NCBI RefSeq assembly: GCF_003206615.1
Contig: NZ_PZJW01000019.1
Span: forward strand, 1 to 45,175
From: Salinicola acroporae
Lineage (GTDB): Bacteria > Pseudomonadota > Gammaproteobacteria > Pseudomonadales > Halomonadaceae
DNA: 45,175 bases
Reading direction: 5' to 3'
Shown here: piece by piece, positions 31,086-40,466 of the stretch
Layout: each line of letters starts with the position of its first letter
How positions within the stretch are numbered: position 1 is the first letter of the stretch
Made by a program: the position numbers and the translations under genes
The notes under the pieces: model-generated
What the model saw: only the letters and a program-made list of their open reading frames with translations
Database searches by the model: none
What the model was told of the DNA's origin: nothing

Positions 31086-32313
31086 TCTGCAGCTCCCTCA
31101 TGGATTGCATGGCGCGTTGATTCGCCTCGCCAATGTTCGAGGGCTTGATGCCCAGTGATTTCAGGCGTGCCCAGGGAATTTCGTTCCACTCGCCGCTCTC
31201 CAGCCGAGTCGCGGTCTCGAGCAGCGTGCCGACCGGCCCATCATGATGCAGCAGTGCAGCCGTGATCGAGGCGTGCAGGGGGAGCGATTCGACCAGCTCC
31301 TCCAGGGGGCGATTGAAAAAGGCTTCCAGGTAGGAGAACAGGCCCGCGATAAAGGCCTTTTCGGCCAGGTCCGGGTCTCCGAACGCCAGTTCCCGGCAAA
31401 GACAGGCGCGTGACAGCGCCAGCTGCTGCAGGGATTCCGGCTTGTCTTCCATCTCCGAAAGCGCCAGCAACGTCGCCAGGCTGCGGATACGCTGGGTACC
31501 GATCAGGGCCACGGCCTGATGCAGCGAGGTGATGTCGACCTGGCGCTGATACTGCGCCGTATTCACCAGCCGCAGCAGTCGTACGCCCAGCGTCGGATCG
31601 CGCTCGATCGCCGACGAGATTTCGCCCACGCTGACTTTCGGTTTGTTGAGCGTCGCGATGAGCTTGAGGATGGCGAGGCGGTCGGTGGTGACCGCAGCGC
31701 CATGAACAAGCTGGGGGCGAGCGAGGAAGTAGCCCTGGAACAGATCGCAGCCGGCCTGCTGGCACCGCCTGAGATCCTCCTCCGTCTCCAGTTTTTCCGC
31801 CAGGATCCTGAGCTTTGGATAGTGCCGGCGTAATTGCTGGACGATGTGATCGAACCCTGCCGCGTTGTAGTGCGGGTACTCGAGCTTGACGATATCCACG
31901 AGTGGCAGGCAGGGATGAGTGGCATCGGCCTCGACATAGTCGTCCAGCGCGAGCGTGAACCCTCGCTGTCGCAGCGCTTCCAGCTGGGCACGGATGGCGT
32001 CGTCGAACGGGATGTCTTCCAGGAGCTCGACGACCAGTCGGGATGCGTCGAACGGCAGGTCGTCGCTGAGCGTTTCGGAGGTGAAGTTCACGTACAGCGG
32101 CTTGCCCTGGCTGACCGCGTTCAGATCGCCCTGGGTAAAGGCATTCAGCAAGACGGTACTGGTCGCCCGGTTGCCATCGAATGGCATCGGCATCGGGCCG
32201 CCATCGGTGGGGCGGAACAGCAGCTCGAATGCGACGATGTCCAGGGAGGCGTCGAAAATCGGCTGCCGCGCGAACAGGACTGCCGGTGCTGCGTGTTCGG
32301 TGGCCTCCTGCAT
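31069..32313 (-). CDS. EAL-HDOD signalling protein (YuxH-like)
   Basis: 414 residues from the ATG at 32313, which has GAGG seven to eight bases upstream; an ATG at 32340 without a ribosome site is the alternative. The N-terminal EAL-like domain (about 10-205) is degenerate: EAL is replaced by FELLFR and the DDFG loop by ALDDYVEAD, so phosphodiesterase activity is doubtful. The C-terminal HDOD domain (about 205-405) has KPKVSVGEISSAIERDPTLGVRLLRLVNTAQY and VALIGTQRIRSLATLLALSEM. Such proteins act in cyclic-di-GMP-linked signalling or motility control. It overlaps rsmC tail to tail. Confidence 0.87.
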   Translation of the reverse strand: MQEATEHAAPAVLFARQPIFDASLDIVAFELLFRPTDGGPMPMPFDGNRATSTVLLNAFTQGDLNAVSQGKPLYVNFTSETLSDDLPFDASRLVVELLEDIPFDDAIRAQLEALRQRGFTLALDDYVEADATHPCLPLVDIVKLEYPHYNAAGFDHIVQQLRRHYPKLRILAEKLETEEDLRRCQQAGCDLFQGYFLARPQLVHGAAVTTDRLAILKLIATLNKPKVSVGEISSAIERDPTLGVRLLRLVNTAQYQRQVDITSLHQAVALIGTQRIRSLATLLALSEMEDKPESLQQLALSRACLCRELAFGDPDLAEKAFIAGLFSYLEAFFNRPLEELVESLPLHASITAALLHHDGPVGTLLETATRLESGEWNEIPWARLKSLGIKPSNIGEANQRAMQSMRELQTSARL

Positions 32314-32435
32314 GGGCTGTCCTCGGTGGGTCTCGTTCATCTAGATTCGTCGACGCTAATGCTGTCGAGTTTGTCTATCGACCGTTACGCCGCTTTCTGA
32401 ATCTCCGCTGATTCATTCAAAAGTCGGGTGGTCCT

Positions 32436-32963
32436 TCACTGGCTATCGCCGTCCGTATAGTGAATATCGGTGACGATATAATGGGTCTCGCCGCCGGGTG
32501 CCGCGACCACGACGTCGTCGTCCAGCGCCTTCCCCAGTAGTGCCCGAGCCAGGGGGGCATCGACGCTGATCCAGTGCTTGCCGGTGTCGGTTTCGTCATG
32601 GCCGACCAGGCGCACGCAAAGTTCCTCCCCGTTGTCGTCTTCCAGCGTGACATAGGCGCCGAAATAGACCTTTCCCGTATCCGCCGGCAAGCGATCGACG
32701 ACCTGGAGCTCGTCCAGGCGCTTGCGCAGATAGCGGATTCGCGCGATGACCCGGTTGAGCTCCTTCTTATTGTAGGTGTAGTCCGCATTTTCGCTGCGGT
32801 CACCCAGTGCGGCGGCTTCACCGACCTTGGTCGACAATTGCGGTCGTTTGACGCGGGAGAGATGATCGTGAATGCCTTGGAGCCGATCGAAACCCTGTGG
32901 CGTGATCAGATTGCTTTTCTTCTCCTGGCGCGGATCCTTCTTGGGATCGCGCCAGCGAGTCAT
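32436..32963 (-). CDS. greB: Transcription elongation factor GreB
   Basis: 175 residues. N-terminal coiled coil with LITPQGFDRLQGIHDHL, then GEAAALGDRSENADYTYNKKELNRVIARIRYLRKRLDEL, the basic-patch and acidic-tip arrangement of GreB. The C-terminal FKBP-like domain has VRLVGHDETDTGKHWISVDAPLARALLGKALDD. It rescues backtracked RNA polymerase by stimulating transcript cleavage. ATG at 32963 with AAGGA upstream. Confidence 0.95.
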   Translation of the reverse strand: MTRWRDPKKDPRQEKKSNLITPQGFDRLQGIHDHLSRVKRPQLSTKVGEAAALGDRSENADYTYNKKELNRVIARIRYLRKRLDELQVVDRLPADTGKVYFGAYVTLEDDNGEELCVRLVGHDETDTGKHWISVDAPLARALLGKALDDDVVVAAPGGETHYIVTDIHYTDGDSQ

Positions 32964-33051
32964 GTTCCGTCCTTGCATCGAGGTGGCGTCTCCAACGGCC
33001 TGGGGATGGCGGTAGCCTAACGCGAATGCCACGGCGCCTGCCATTGGCGCT

Positions 33052-33699
33052 CTACTCGAGCGACTGCAGTAATGTTCCCAGCCCTCCCGGCGCCCGGCCT
33101 GCCCGGCGCGAACTCGTTTTGACCCGCATCTCCTGCAACCAGTCGATGGTGAATCCCCGCTGCCGGAGCGCCTCCACCAGCACGACATCCTCGTGAGTGG
33201 TCAATGGCGAAAAGCCCCCCACCGCGAGATAGGCAGCGACACTCACTCCGAGATTGGCGCCATGGATATGCCTTCCGGCCGTCACGGATTGACGGTGGGA
33301 GAGGTATCGCCGGCGAAGGTCCGTCGAGAGCGTCGCCCAATCGAGCAGATGGACGCTGCCGCACACCACATCGGCGGCGCTGGCGATCTGGCGCGCCAGC
33401 CAGTCGGCCTCGACGACCGTGTCGGCGTCGGTGAAGGCCAGCCACCGCGCACCCTGGTCGATCGACCAGCACGCTCCGTGATGTCTGGCTCGGCCGACAT
33501 TGGTAAAGGCGACCTCGAGCCGTTCGACGCCGGCCTGGCGGGCGATTGTCGCAGAGCCATCCCGGCAGGCGTCCAGCACGATCACGATCCGGACGGGTTC
33601 GGACTGCAAGGCCGGATGCGCGGCAGCGATCTGCAGCGAGGCGATACAGGCGCCGAGTGTTTCCTCCTCGTCATGCGCGGGCACCACGATACCGATCAA
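33052..33699 (-). CDS. Family 2 glycosyltransferase
   Basis: 215 residues. GT-A fold start IGIVVPAHDEEETLGACIASL, IVIVLDACRDGSATIARQAG, then FTDADTVVEADWLARQI, which carries the metal-binding DxD. GANLGVSVAAYLAVGGFSPLTTHEDVVLVEAL is the acceptor-side ED motif region. No membrane segments, so it is cytoplasmic. The last gene of a four-gene cluster with a methyltransferase, PIG-L deacetylase and acyl-CoA dehydrogenase-like gene; the product of this cluster is unknown to me. Confidence 0.85.
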   Translation of the reverse strand: MIGIVVPAHDEEETLGACIASLQIAAAHPALQSEPVRIVIVLDACRDGSATIARQAGVERLEVAFTNVGRARHHGACWSIDQGARWLAFTDADTVVEADWLARQIASAADVVCGSVHLLDWATLSTDLRRRYLSHRQSVTAGRHIHGANLGVSVAAYLAVGGFSPLTTHEDVVLVEALRQRGFTIDWLQEMRVKTSSRRAGRAPGGLGTLLQSLE

Positions 33700-33745
33700 G
33701 GCGCGGGACTCCGCCTGGGCGAGGATCCCCTGATTGTCACCAGCA

Positions 33746-34351
33746 TCATCTCGATTCTCCCTTCGGCGCGACCTCGGGGGCCAGCCCGGACCACAGCTCG
33801 AGGCGAAAGTCCGGCTCGATCAGGCTCGATACAGCGGTCAGCCCCAGTTGCTCGTGCAGATGCTGGTGGACGGCATCGCCGGAGCGGTAGCCGTCGGCCA
33901 GGGGGGGGCGCCAGTGGCAGGCGATGAAATCGCCGGCGGGCACCAGGGCTCGCTGTAGCGACTGCAGCGTGGCCACCAGCGCTGTCTCGTCCAGGTAGTA
34001 ACCTATCTCGCTGAAGACGATCAGGTCGAAGGTGGCCATGGGCAGAGTGGTGGGGAGCTTCTGCTGTTCGAAGCGTATATGGTCGAGATGCCCAAGCCGT
34101 TTTCTGGCGCGAGCCACGGCGCTGGCGCTGGCATCCCAACCGGTGAAGCTGTCGCAGCGCCGGGCCAGCGCCGCGCTCAGGGCGCCGACCGAACAGCCTG
34201 GCTCGAAGCCGTGGCGATAGCGCTCCCGGCGCAGCATGGCGAGGGTCAGGGCGCGCTTGCGAGCCTCGTACCAGCCTGTGTCGCATCCCCACGGGTCGGG
34301 GGAGCCGGCATGGAGCCGCTCGAAATGGGCCATCAGCGGGGCGTCGCTCAT
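33746..34351 (-). CDS. NodS-like SAM-dependent methyltransferase
   Basis: 201 residues. HAGSPDPWGCDTGWYEARKRALTLAML near the start is typical of NodS-type N-methyltransferases; the SAM site is GFEPGCSVGALSAALARRCDSFTGWDAS, followed by FDLIVFSEIGYYLD. NodS itself methylates a deacetylated amino sugar, which fits an adjacent PIG-L-type deacetylase (inference). ATG at 34351 overlaps the upstream stop (ATGA). Confidence 0.82.
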   Translation of the reverse strand: MSDAPLMAHFERLHAGSPDPWGCDTGWYEARKRALTLAMLRRERYRHGFEPGCSVGALSAALARRCDSFTGWDASASAVARARKRLGHLDHIRFEQQKLPTTLPMATFDLIVFSEIGYYLDETALVATLQSLQRALVPAGDFIACHWRPPLADGYRSGDAVHQHLHEQLGLTAVSSLIEPDFRLELWSGLAPEVAPKGESR

Positions 34352-35139
34352 GCCTGCACCATCTCGTGGTCCTGCATGAGACGGGCAAGCGTGGGCAACG
34401 ACAGGACGGCGGGCCGACCCATCGACGGGTCGGGCTCGCACTGGCTGGCATGTTCGGTCATCGCCGCTCGCTTGCGCGCGAGTTGATCGTCATCGACGGC
34501 AACGCGCCGGGCCCGGTGCCAGGGGACACGACGGTCCCCTGGCTCGGCCCAGTGCCACATCCAGATCGGCAGTTCGATCAGCGCCAGCCCGCGGTCGTCG
34601 GCAAGCTGGGCGCAGACGCGCCCCGTGGCCTCATGGTCCGGGTGGCCGTCACCTCGCCAGGTGGTGACGAGCACGTCGTTGGGCCGCAGGAGTCGATGCA
34701 GGCGATAGGCCAATTCATGGCTCTCCTCGCCGACCCGGGTATCGGTGAGATGCAGCCGGATGACGTCCACGCCCTCGAGACCGAGCCGCGACAACGCCCG
34801 CCGGCTCTCCTCGGGGCGCAGCTGGCCCAGCCGCTCCGGCGGCCAGGCGGAAGAGCCTGGGTGGCTGCCGGTTCCCTCCGTGACCGACACGATCAACAAC
34901 TCGCGATCCAGCGCCGACCACTGCTGCAGCAGCGCGCCGCAGCCGAGAATCTCGTCGTCGGGATGCGGGGCAACGACCACGGCGCGGGCGCCGGCGAGCA
35001 CCAGCGTCCCGGCGTCGATCGCGGGAAGCGCCGAGAGACCTGGCCATTGCCGCCACTCGGCGAGCGGCGTACCCGCGCCGACGATCTGGCGGTCATCGGC
35101 GATCGTGGTCGCTTCGGATCCCGTGGCTTCGTCATTCAT
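34348..35139 (-). CDS. PIG-L family deacetylase
   Basis: 263 residues. The zinc motif AVVVAPHPDDEILGCGALL and the later TTWRGDGHPDHEATGRVC supply the metal-binding His and Asp residues of LmbE/PIG-L enzymes, which remove N-acetyl groups from amino sugars. ATG at 35139 is preferred because GGAG is nine bases upstream and it overlaps the previous stop; ATG at 35154 is possible. Adjacent to a NodS-like methyltransferase and a glycosyltransferase, suggesting modification of a sugar-containing small molecule. Confidence 0.86.
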   Translation of the reverse strand: MNDEATGSEATTIADDRQIVGAGTPLAEWRQWPGLSALPAIDAGTLVLAGARAVVVAPHPDDEILGCGALLQQWSALDRELLIVSVTEGTGSHPGSSAWPPERLGQLRPEESRRALSRLGLEGVDVIRLHLTDTRVGEESHELAYRLHRLLRPNDVLVTTWRGDGHPDHEATGRVCAQLADDRGLALIELPIWMWHWAEPGDRRVPWHRARRVAVDDDQLARKRAAMTEHASQCEPDPSMGRPAVLSLPTLARLMQDHEMVQA

Positions 35140-36263
35140 GACATCAATCTCCATCCATGGTGAGGCAGGGCGTTACTGGGTGCCTTGTCGTCCTGGCGCC
35201 GTTGCAGCAAGTCGCGGCCTATCGACTCGAGATCCCGCTCGGCATGGGTCTGGCGCACGAAGACCGGCAGGTCCGCCATCATCCGGGAGAAGGCCGCATC
35301 GCGGCAGTAGGGCGCGGCGCCCAGCGCCCGCCCGGCGTGCTCGATGATCGTCGCGACCATGTCGTCGATCGCGGCCCTGACCGAGAGAGCGATAAACCGG
35401 GCGTCCTCTTGCGGATGAGCATCGATCCAGGCGGCGGCCTCGCGCAGCCTCGAAGCGCCGTTGTGCAGGGCGAGATCCACCATGCCTAGGTGGACCAGGC
35501 GATGGGGATCTTCCGGGGTGGCCTCAGCCAGCAAGGTCTCTCCGATCCGTCGTGCGCCGCCCCACCAGCAAGCCGCAACGCCGATACCGCCCTGCCAGAA
35601 GCCGGGGCGTCGAAGGTAGGCTTCGGGGTCGCCAACCAGGGTGGCCTCGACGTTCTCGAACTCGACCTCGACGCTGGCAGTCGCTGCCATGCCGATCGCC
35701 GACCAGCCACGCGTGGTCACCTGGACTCCGGACTGGGACAGGTCCACGGCGGCGAGGCAGGGGGTCTTCTCGAACCAGGCGGTGACCAGCGCGTGGGTCA
35801 CGGCATGCGCCCCGGAACACCACGCCTTGGTGCCGCCGAGAACGACCTCGTCGCCATCGACCAGCGCTCCCGGTCGTCCGGAGGCCGGCCGCAGCATCAG
35901 GCGGGCGAAAGGAGGCTCCGCCGCCCAGACACCCCAGTGCGCCGCGGCGGGATAGCGCTCGAGACTGGATATCTCGGCCAGAATCGCCAGGGCGTCGGTG
36001 TGCCCCTCGAACAGTTTGGCCAGGCCGAGGTCGAGCGCGGCGATATCCGATAGATGTTGCCATCGGACCCGCGTGCTTCCCCGCGCGGGGAGGTCAAGCC
36101 GGTCGAGTCGCGATGCCACGAGATGCCGAAAACGTCGGGCCAGCGACTCGGGATCGGCAGCGGGATGGGGCCAATCGGCGGTAAGCCGGTGCAGCGACGC
36201 GGCAAACTCGGAGGCCGATAAAGCCGATAGACAGGGGGGAACCGACTCCATGACATCTGTCAC
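35136..36263 (-). CDS. Acyl-CoA dehydrogenase-like flavoprotein
   Basis: 375 residues, similar in layout to acyl-CoA dehydrogenases: helical N-terminal domain, beta domain with VVLGGTKAWCSGAHAVTHALVTAW (the flavin-facing region) and a C-terminal four-helix bundle (DMVATIIEHAGRALGAAPYCRDAAFSRMMADLPVFVRQTHAERDLESIGRDLL). The usual catalytic Glu is not obvious, so it may act on an unusual substrate. The alternative start is ATG at 36251. First gene of a coupled four-gene cluster. 36264-36437 upstream shows no gene. Confidence 0.8.
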   Translation of the reverse strand: MTDVMESVPPCLSALSASEFAASLHRLTADWPHPAADPESLARRFRHLVASRLDRLDLPARGSTRVRWQHLSDIAALDLGLAKLFEGHTDALAILAEISSLERYPAAAHWGVWAAEPPFARLMLRPASGRPGALVDGDEVVLGGTKAWCSGAHAVTHALVTAWFEKTPCLAAVDLSQSGVQVTTRGWSAIGMAATASVEVEFENVEATLVGDPEAYLRRPGFWQGGIGVAACWWGGARRIGETLLAEATPEDPHRLVHLGMVDLALHNGASRLREAAAWIDAHPQEDARFIALSVRAAIDDMVATIIEHAGRALGAAPYCRDAAFSRMMADLPVFVRQTHAERDLESIGRDLLQRRQDDKAPSNALPHHGWRLMS

Positions 36264-36437
36264 GACTATCTACCTCGCCAGGTGGCACGTCGGTGCCTCT
36301 CACCCATGAGCGTAGACGTTATTCAGTTTTCGACTGTCATTTCGAGACCGGGGCCCAGAGCTTGCGACTAAAACCCTATAGTGGTGAATTCAAACGATCG
36401 TTAGATTGCAACGATGGCTCGTTCAGGAGTGGCACCG

Positions 36438-37139
36438 ATGGCTCTTTCAGGTATTGCGGCAGTGCAAGGACAATGGCGGCAGCGTTTTCCCTCTTACCGC
36501 CCCTGGAGGCGGCCGGTGCTGCGGATCGGCGTGGTAGTGGGGCTTCTGTTCGCGGCGGCTGCCGCCGTGGCGCAGACGCCGGACCCGACCCTGTTTTCCC
36601 TCATGCAGCGGTGGGGCAATGTCGAATACCAGATGCAGGGCGACGCCCGCATGAAGGCGTTCGAGGACCTGGCCAACGAGGCCGATGCGCTGGCCAGGAA
36701 TCAGCCGGACAACCCTCATGTGCTGACGGCCCAGGGGGTCGTGCTGGCGTCCTACGCCAAGGCGAAGGGCGGCCTGGGGGCGCTGGACCTGGCCAAGCGG
36801 GCGCGCACGGCGCTGGAGAAGGCGATCGCCATCGATCCCCAGGGCGAGAACGGTTCGGCCTACGTGACATTGGGGGCGCTCTACCAGCACGCGCCGGGCT
36901 GGCCGATCGCGTTCGGCGATTCGGACAAGGCGCGGGAGCTGCTGCGGAAGGCAGTGGATATCCGGCCCGACGGCATCGATACCAACTTCTACTATGCCCA
37001 ATATCTGGAAGATGAAGGCGAGCATGCCCAGGCCCTCGACTACGCACAGCGGGCGGTGGCGGGGCAGGCGCGAGCGGATCGCAGCTCCGACGAAGCGCTG
37101 CGCCAGCAGGCCGAGCGCTGGCTCGCCGAACATCGATAG
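36438..37139 (+). CDS. Periplasmic TPR-type protein
   Basis: 233 residues from the ATG at 36438, which has AGGAG eight bases upstream (an ATG at 36414 is possible). The N-terminal signal segment PVLRIGVVVGLLFAAAAAVAQ has a likely cleavage near AVAQ, so the protein is probably periplasmic. TPR-like helices follow: NPHVLTAQGVVLASYAKAKGGLGALDLAKRARTALEKAIAIDPQ, then HAPGWPIAFGDSDKARELLRKAVDIRPDGIDTNFYYAQYLEDEGEHAQALDYAQRAV. Its partner is unknown. A strong stem-loop separates it from the convergent secretion operon. Confidence 0.8.
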   Translation: MALSGIAAVQGQWRQRFPSYRPWRRPVLRIGVVVGLLFAAAAAVAQTPDPTLFSLMQRWGNVEYQMQGDARMKAFEDLANEADALARNQPDNPHVLTAQGVVLASYAKAKGGLGALDLAKRARTALEKAIAIDPQGENGSAYVTLGALYQHAPGWPIAFGDSDKARELLRKAVDIRPDGIDTNFYYAQYLEDEGEHAQALDYAQRAVAGQARADRSSDEALRQQAERWLAEHR

Positions 37140-37147
37140 GCCAATGC

Positions 37148-37174
37148 TGCCAGCGCCGTCGAACGGCGCTGGCA
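37148..37174. terminator. Stem-loop between convergent genes, probable bidirectional terminator
   Basis: Perfect 12-base-pair stem (TGCCAGCGCCGT / ACGGCGCTGGCA) with a three-base loop, in the 39-base gap between the TPR gene and the HlyD-like gene. No long T tract. Confidence 0.65.
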
Positions 37175-37178
37175 AGCC

Positions 37179-38366
37179 TCAATAGAGTTTCGCTTTCAGC
37201 AGCGGCTTGAGCAGATAGTCCAGCACGCTGCGCTCACCGGTCTGGATATCGACCTGGGCGATCATGTCGGGGATGATCGGCAGCTCCTTGCCGTTGTGGG
37301 TCAACGAGCCGCTGTCGGTACGGGTGTAGACCTTGTAGTAGGACTCCGTGCCCCACGGCGTCTCCTCTTCTATGGTATCGGCGCTGATCTGCTCGACCGT
37401 GCCTTCGAGATCGCCGTAGATCGTGTAATCGTAGGCGGTGATCTTGACGCTAGCCGGCATGCCGGGCGCCAGGAAAGCAACATCCTGCGGCTTGATCTTG
37501 GCCTCGAGCAGCAACTGGTCTTCCAGCGGAATCACTTCCATGATGGTCTCGCCCGGCGGCACCACGCCACCCCGGGTGGTGTAGTTGATCGCGTTGACCC
37601 TGCCATGCACCGGCGAGTGCAGCTCGGTACGCTGGTACTGATCCTGGCGCTGCACCAGGACCTGCTCCAGCGACGACAGCTCGCCTTTCTTGTCCGTCAG
37701 TTCGGTGTAGGCGTCCTGCACGTAACTGTTCTGGATCTCGGCGCGCTTGCCACGCAGCGAGGCGATATCCTGCTGCAGCTGCAGCGCCTCCATCTGGCTG
37801 ACGGCCTTGCGCTCGACCAGCGGCTGGATCAGGTTCAGCCGTCGGCTGGCCATCTGGATCTCGTGATCCAAGGAGTGGGTGGCCTCGCGCAGCTTCTCCC
37901 GGCGGGCGTGGAACAGCTCGCGCTCGGACCGGGCCAGCGAGCTCTGGGCATCGACATCCGCGGGGAAGTCGATGTTATCCGCCTCGAGCACTTCGGCCTG
38001 CAGTCTGGCAATGGCGGCTTTCAGCGCCTGCACCTGGTTTTCCGTCTCCTGGTAGGCACTGCGGAAGCGGGTGCCGCTGAGCTTGACCAGCAACTGGCCC
38101 TTGTCGACGATATCGCCTTCGCGCACCTTGAGTTCATCGATGATCCCGCCTTCCAGGCTCTGGATCGACTGGATGCGACTGACCGGGATCACGCGGCCCT
38201 CGCCGTGTGTCACCACGGCGATGTGCGCCCAGGCGGACCAGCCGATGAAACTGAGCAGGCAGACCAAGACGGCCCATACCACGGGGCGGGCGAGTGGATG
38301 ACGCAGGTTGGCCCGTGGGTCGCCAAGCTGCCGCTGAAGCTGCTGGTCGCTGAGTGTGGTGGCCAT
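37179..38366 (-). CDS. HlyD-family type I secretion membrane fusion protein (LapC-like)
   Basis: 395 residues. One membrane anchor near the start (VVWAVLVCLLSFIGWSAWAHIAVV), a lipoyl-like half (SIQSLEGGIIDELKVREGDIVDKGQLLVKLSGTRF), a long coiled-coil hairpin (about 95-240) and the C-terminal beta domain (YTTRGGVVPPGETIMEVIPLEDQLLLEAKIKPQDVAFLAPGMPASVKITAYD). It bridges the inner-membrane ABC transporter to the outer-membrane channel. It directly abuts the ATPase gene upstream. Confidence 0.92.
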   Translation of the reverse strand: MATTLSDQQLQRQLGDPRANLRHPLARPVVWAVLVCLLSFIGWSAWAHIAVVTHGEGRVIPVSRIQSIQSLEGGIIDELKVREGDIVDKGQLLVKLSGTRFRSAYQETENQVQALKAAIARLQAEVLEADNIDFPADVDAQSSLARSERELFHARREKLREATHSLDHEIQMASRRLNLIQPLVERKAVSQMEALQLQQDIASLRGKRAEIQNSYVQDAYTELTDKKGELSSLEQVLVQRQDQYQRTELHSPVHGRVNAINYTTRGGVVPPGETIMEVIPLEDQLLLEAKIKPQDVAFLAPGMPASVKITAYDYTIYGDLEGTVEQISADTIEEETPWGTESYYKVYTRTDSGSLTHNGKELPIIPDMIAQVDIQTGERSVLDYLLKPLLKAKLY

Positions 38367-40466
38367 CTAGCGTCCCTCCCGCTGGGTCGGATTGCTCGAA
38401 GCGACCCGATTGCCCTGCACGACCTGGTCGAGGCTACCCTGCATTGCCAGCTTGCCGTCGCGCAGCACGATGGCGCGATCGGTCAGGTCCAGCAGTGGTT
38501 TCTTGTGGGTCGAGACGATCAGCGTGCGGCCCTCCATCCACCGTTTGAGGAATGCCACGGCGCGCTTCTCGTTGTTCTGGTCGAAGGCGGCCGTGGGCTC
38601 GTCCAGCAGCACGACGCGGGGGTCCTGCAGCACCAGCCGGGCGAGGCCGATGGCCTGACGCTGCCCGCCGGAGACGCCGCCGCTGGAGGCGATCGGCAGC
38701 TCCAGCCCCTGGGGGTGACTGCGCACGAAGCGGCCCAGGCCGACGCCGTCCAGCGCCTGGAAGATCTCCTCGTCCTCGTAGGCCGCTCCATCCAGGGTCA
38801 GGTTGTCCCGCAGGGTGCCGTAGAACAGCGCGATGTCCGGGGGGGGATAGCCGATCGCCCGACGCCGGTCGGCGGATTCGATCTGGGTGATATTGATGTC
38901 GTCTAGCATCACCCGGCCGGCGGTCGGCTCGACGAAGCCCGAAAGCAGCCGCAGCAGGGTCGATTTCCCGGCGCCATTGCCGCCCAGCAGCGCGATCCGC
39001 GAGCCCGCCTCGATCGTCAGTTCGTCGATCTTCAGCGCGGCCGGCCCCTCTTCGTGATGGCGGACCACGACCTCTTCCAGGCGATAGTCGCCGTGAAGCC
39101 GGGGCTTGCGGACTTTCTGGCCGGTGCCGCTTTCGTTGGGGGCCTGCATCAGTTCGTCCAACCCTTCGACTGCTGCCTTGACGTGCTGCCAGCGGGCGAT
39201 CAGCGCGCCGATGGTCATGTCGCCGGCGCTGATGCGGTAGACGCCGACGATGACGATGCCGACATACCCCAGTTGCTGTAGCAGCGAGGCCGAATGCGTC
39301 AGCATGCTGGTGACGGCTCTCAGCCGGATCGAGGCGTTGGAGAGCTGTGCCGAGAGCGACTCCCACAGCGCCAGGTTTCTGCCCTCGGCCCGTGTTGCCT
39401 TGACGGTCTCGAGCTGGTCCAGCGACTCCAGCAGCACCCCGTTCTTGACCGCGCCCTCGCGCAGATTCTCGCGCGCCAGCCTGGCCAGATAGCGCTGCAG
39501 CAGCAGCCCGGGGAGGATCATGCCGGCGATGGCGGCTACCGGTACCCAGGCCACCGGGCCGCCGATCCAGGCGATGATCAGCACGAACAGCGCCACGAAG
39601 GGCAGGTCGCTGATGGCGCCGGCGGTGGCGGAAGTAAAGAATTCGCGCACCGATTCGAACTCGCGCACCTGGCTGGTGAAGGCGCCGGTGGAGGAGGGCT
39701 TGGCGTTGAGGCGCAGGCGAACCGCCTGCTCGAAAAGTTTCGATGAGAGTTCGAGATCCAGGCGCTTGCCGATCACCTCGAGCAGGTGTGCCCTGAGCCC
39801 CTTGAGCAGGAACTCCAGCAGTACCGCCAGCGCTACGCCGCTGGCCAGCACCCACAGCGTATCGAAGGCGGCGTTGGGAACGACGCGATCGTAGACCTGC
39901 ATCGCGAACAGGGCGGTGGATATCGCCAGGACGTTGGCTGCCAGGGCGGCGACGCCGACTTCGGCATAGGCGGGCCAGCAGGCTCTCAGCGGCTCCTTTA
40001 GCCAGTGTTTGGGCGCAGCCCGGGCGAAGTTGCCGGCGCGGTCGTCGCTGCGGGCGGCCGGCCGGGCGAAAATTGCCGTGCCGCTGTAAAGAGAGTCCAG
40101 TGCTTCCGGCGTCAGCGTCTCCTCGCCGCCGTCGGCTTCGGGGAGGGCGATGCGGGCTTCCTCGCCGTCCAGCGATTCCAGCAGTGCCGTCTCGTCGTTC
40201 TCGAGAATCAGTAGCGCCGGCAGCAATCGTGGCGAGATATCCTTCAGCGAGCGTCGGCTCACCCGGGCGCTGACCCCGGCCCGGCGCAGGGCGCGGGAGA
40301 CTTCCCTCAGCGGCAGCCGTCCCTGCTCCAATGGCAGCCCGTCGCCGAGCTCTGCCAGGGAGGTGGGCCGGCCGAGGCGACGGCATAGAAGTACCATGCC
40401 CTCCCGCAGCGGGTCGCTGCTCTCGTCGATCGGATCCGTGAAGCGTTCGGAGGCGGAAAGGCTCAT
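38367..40466 (-). CDS. Type I secretion permease/ATPase (LapB-like)
   Basis: 699 residues. The N-terminal C39-like domain (about 20-140) lacks an obvious catalytic Cys, so it is probably the non-proteolytic form used by adhesin and RTX exporters. The transmembrane region is about 165-430 (VGVAALAANVLAISTALFAMQVYDRVVPNAAFDTLWVLASG). The nucleotide-binding domain has Walker A GGNGAGKSTLLRLL, signature SGGVSGGQRQAIGLARLVL and Walker B RVVLLDEPTAAFD. It should export the neighbouring BapA/LapA-like adhesin. Start overlaps the end of the TolC-like remnant (ATGA). Confidence 0.93.
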   Translation of the reverse strand: MSLSASERFTDPIDESSDPLREGMVLLCRRLGRPTSLAELGDGLPLEQGRLPLREVSRALRRAGVSARVSRRSLKDISPRLLPALLILENDETALLESLDGEEARIALPEADGGEETLTPEALDSLYSGTAIFARPAARSDDRAGNFARAAPKHWLKEPLRACWPAYAEVGVAALAANVLAISTALFAMQVYDRVVPNAAFDTLWVLASGVALAVLLEFLLKGLRAHLLEVIGKRLDLELSSKLFEQAVRLRLNAKPSSTGAFTSQVREFESVREFFTSATAGAISDLPFVALFVLIIAWIGGPVAWVPVAAIAGMILPGLLLQRYLARLARENLREGAVKNGVLLESLDQLETVKATRAEGRNLALWESLSAQLSNASIRLRAVTSMLTHSASLLQQLGYVGIVIVGVYRISAGDMTIGALIARWQHVKAAVEGLDELMQAPNESGTGQKVRKPRLHGDYRLEEVVVRHHEEGPAALKIDELTIEAGSRIALLGGNGAGKSTLLRLLSGFVEPTAGRVMLDDINITQIESADRRRAIGYPPPDIALFYGTLRDNLTLDGAAYEDEEIFQALDGVGLGRFVRSHPQGLELPIASSGGVSGGQRQAIGLARLVLQDPRVVLLDEPTAAFDQNNEKRAVAFLKRWMEGRTLIVSTHKKPLLDLTDRAIVLRDGKLAMQGSLDQVVQGNRVASSNPTQREGR

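Noticed and set aside
31069-32313. FliA promoter upstream of the EAL-HDOD gene
   Set aside because: The nearest match (GTCGATAG) has no acceptable -35 element at the right distance, unlike the two accepted FliA sites.
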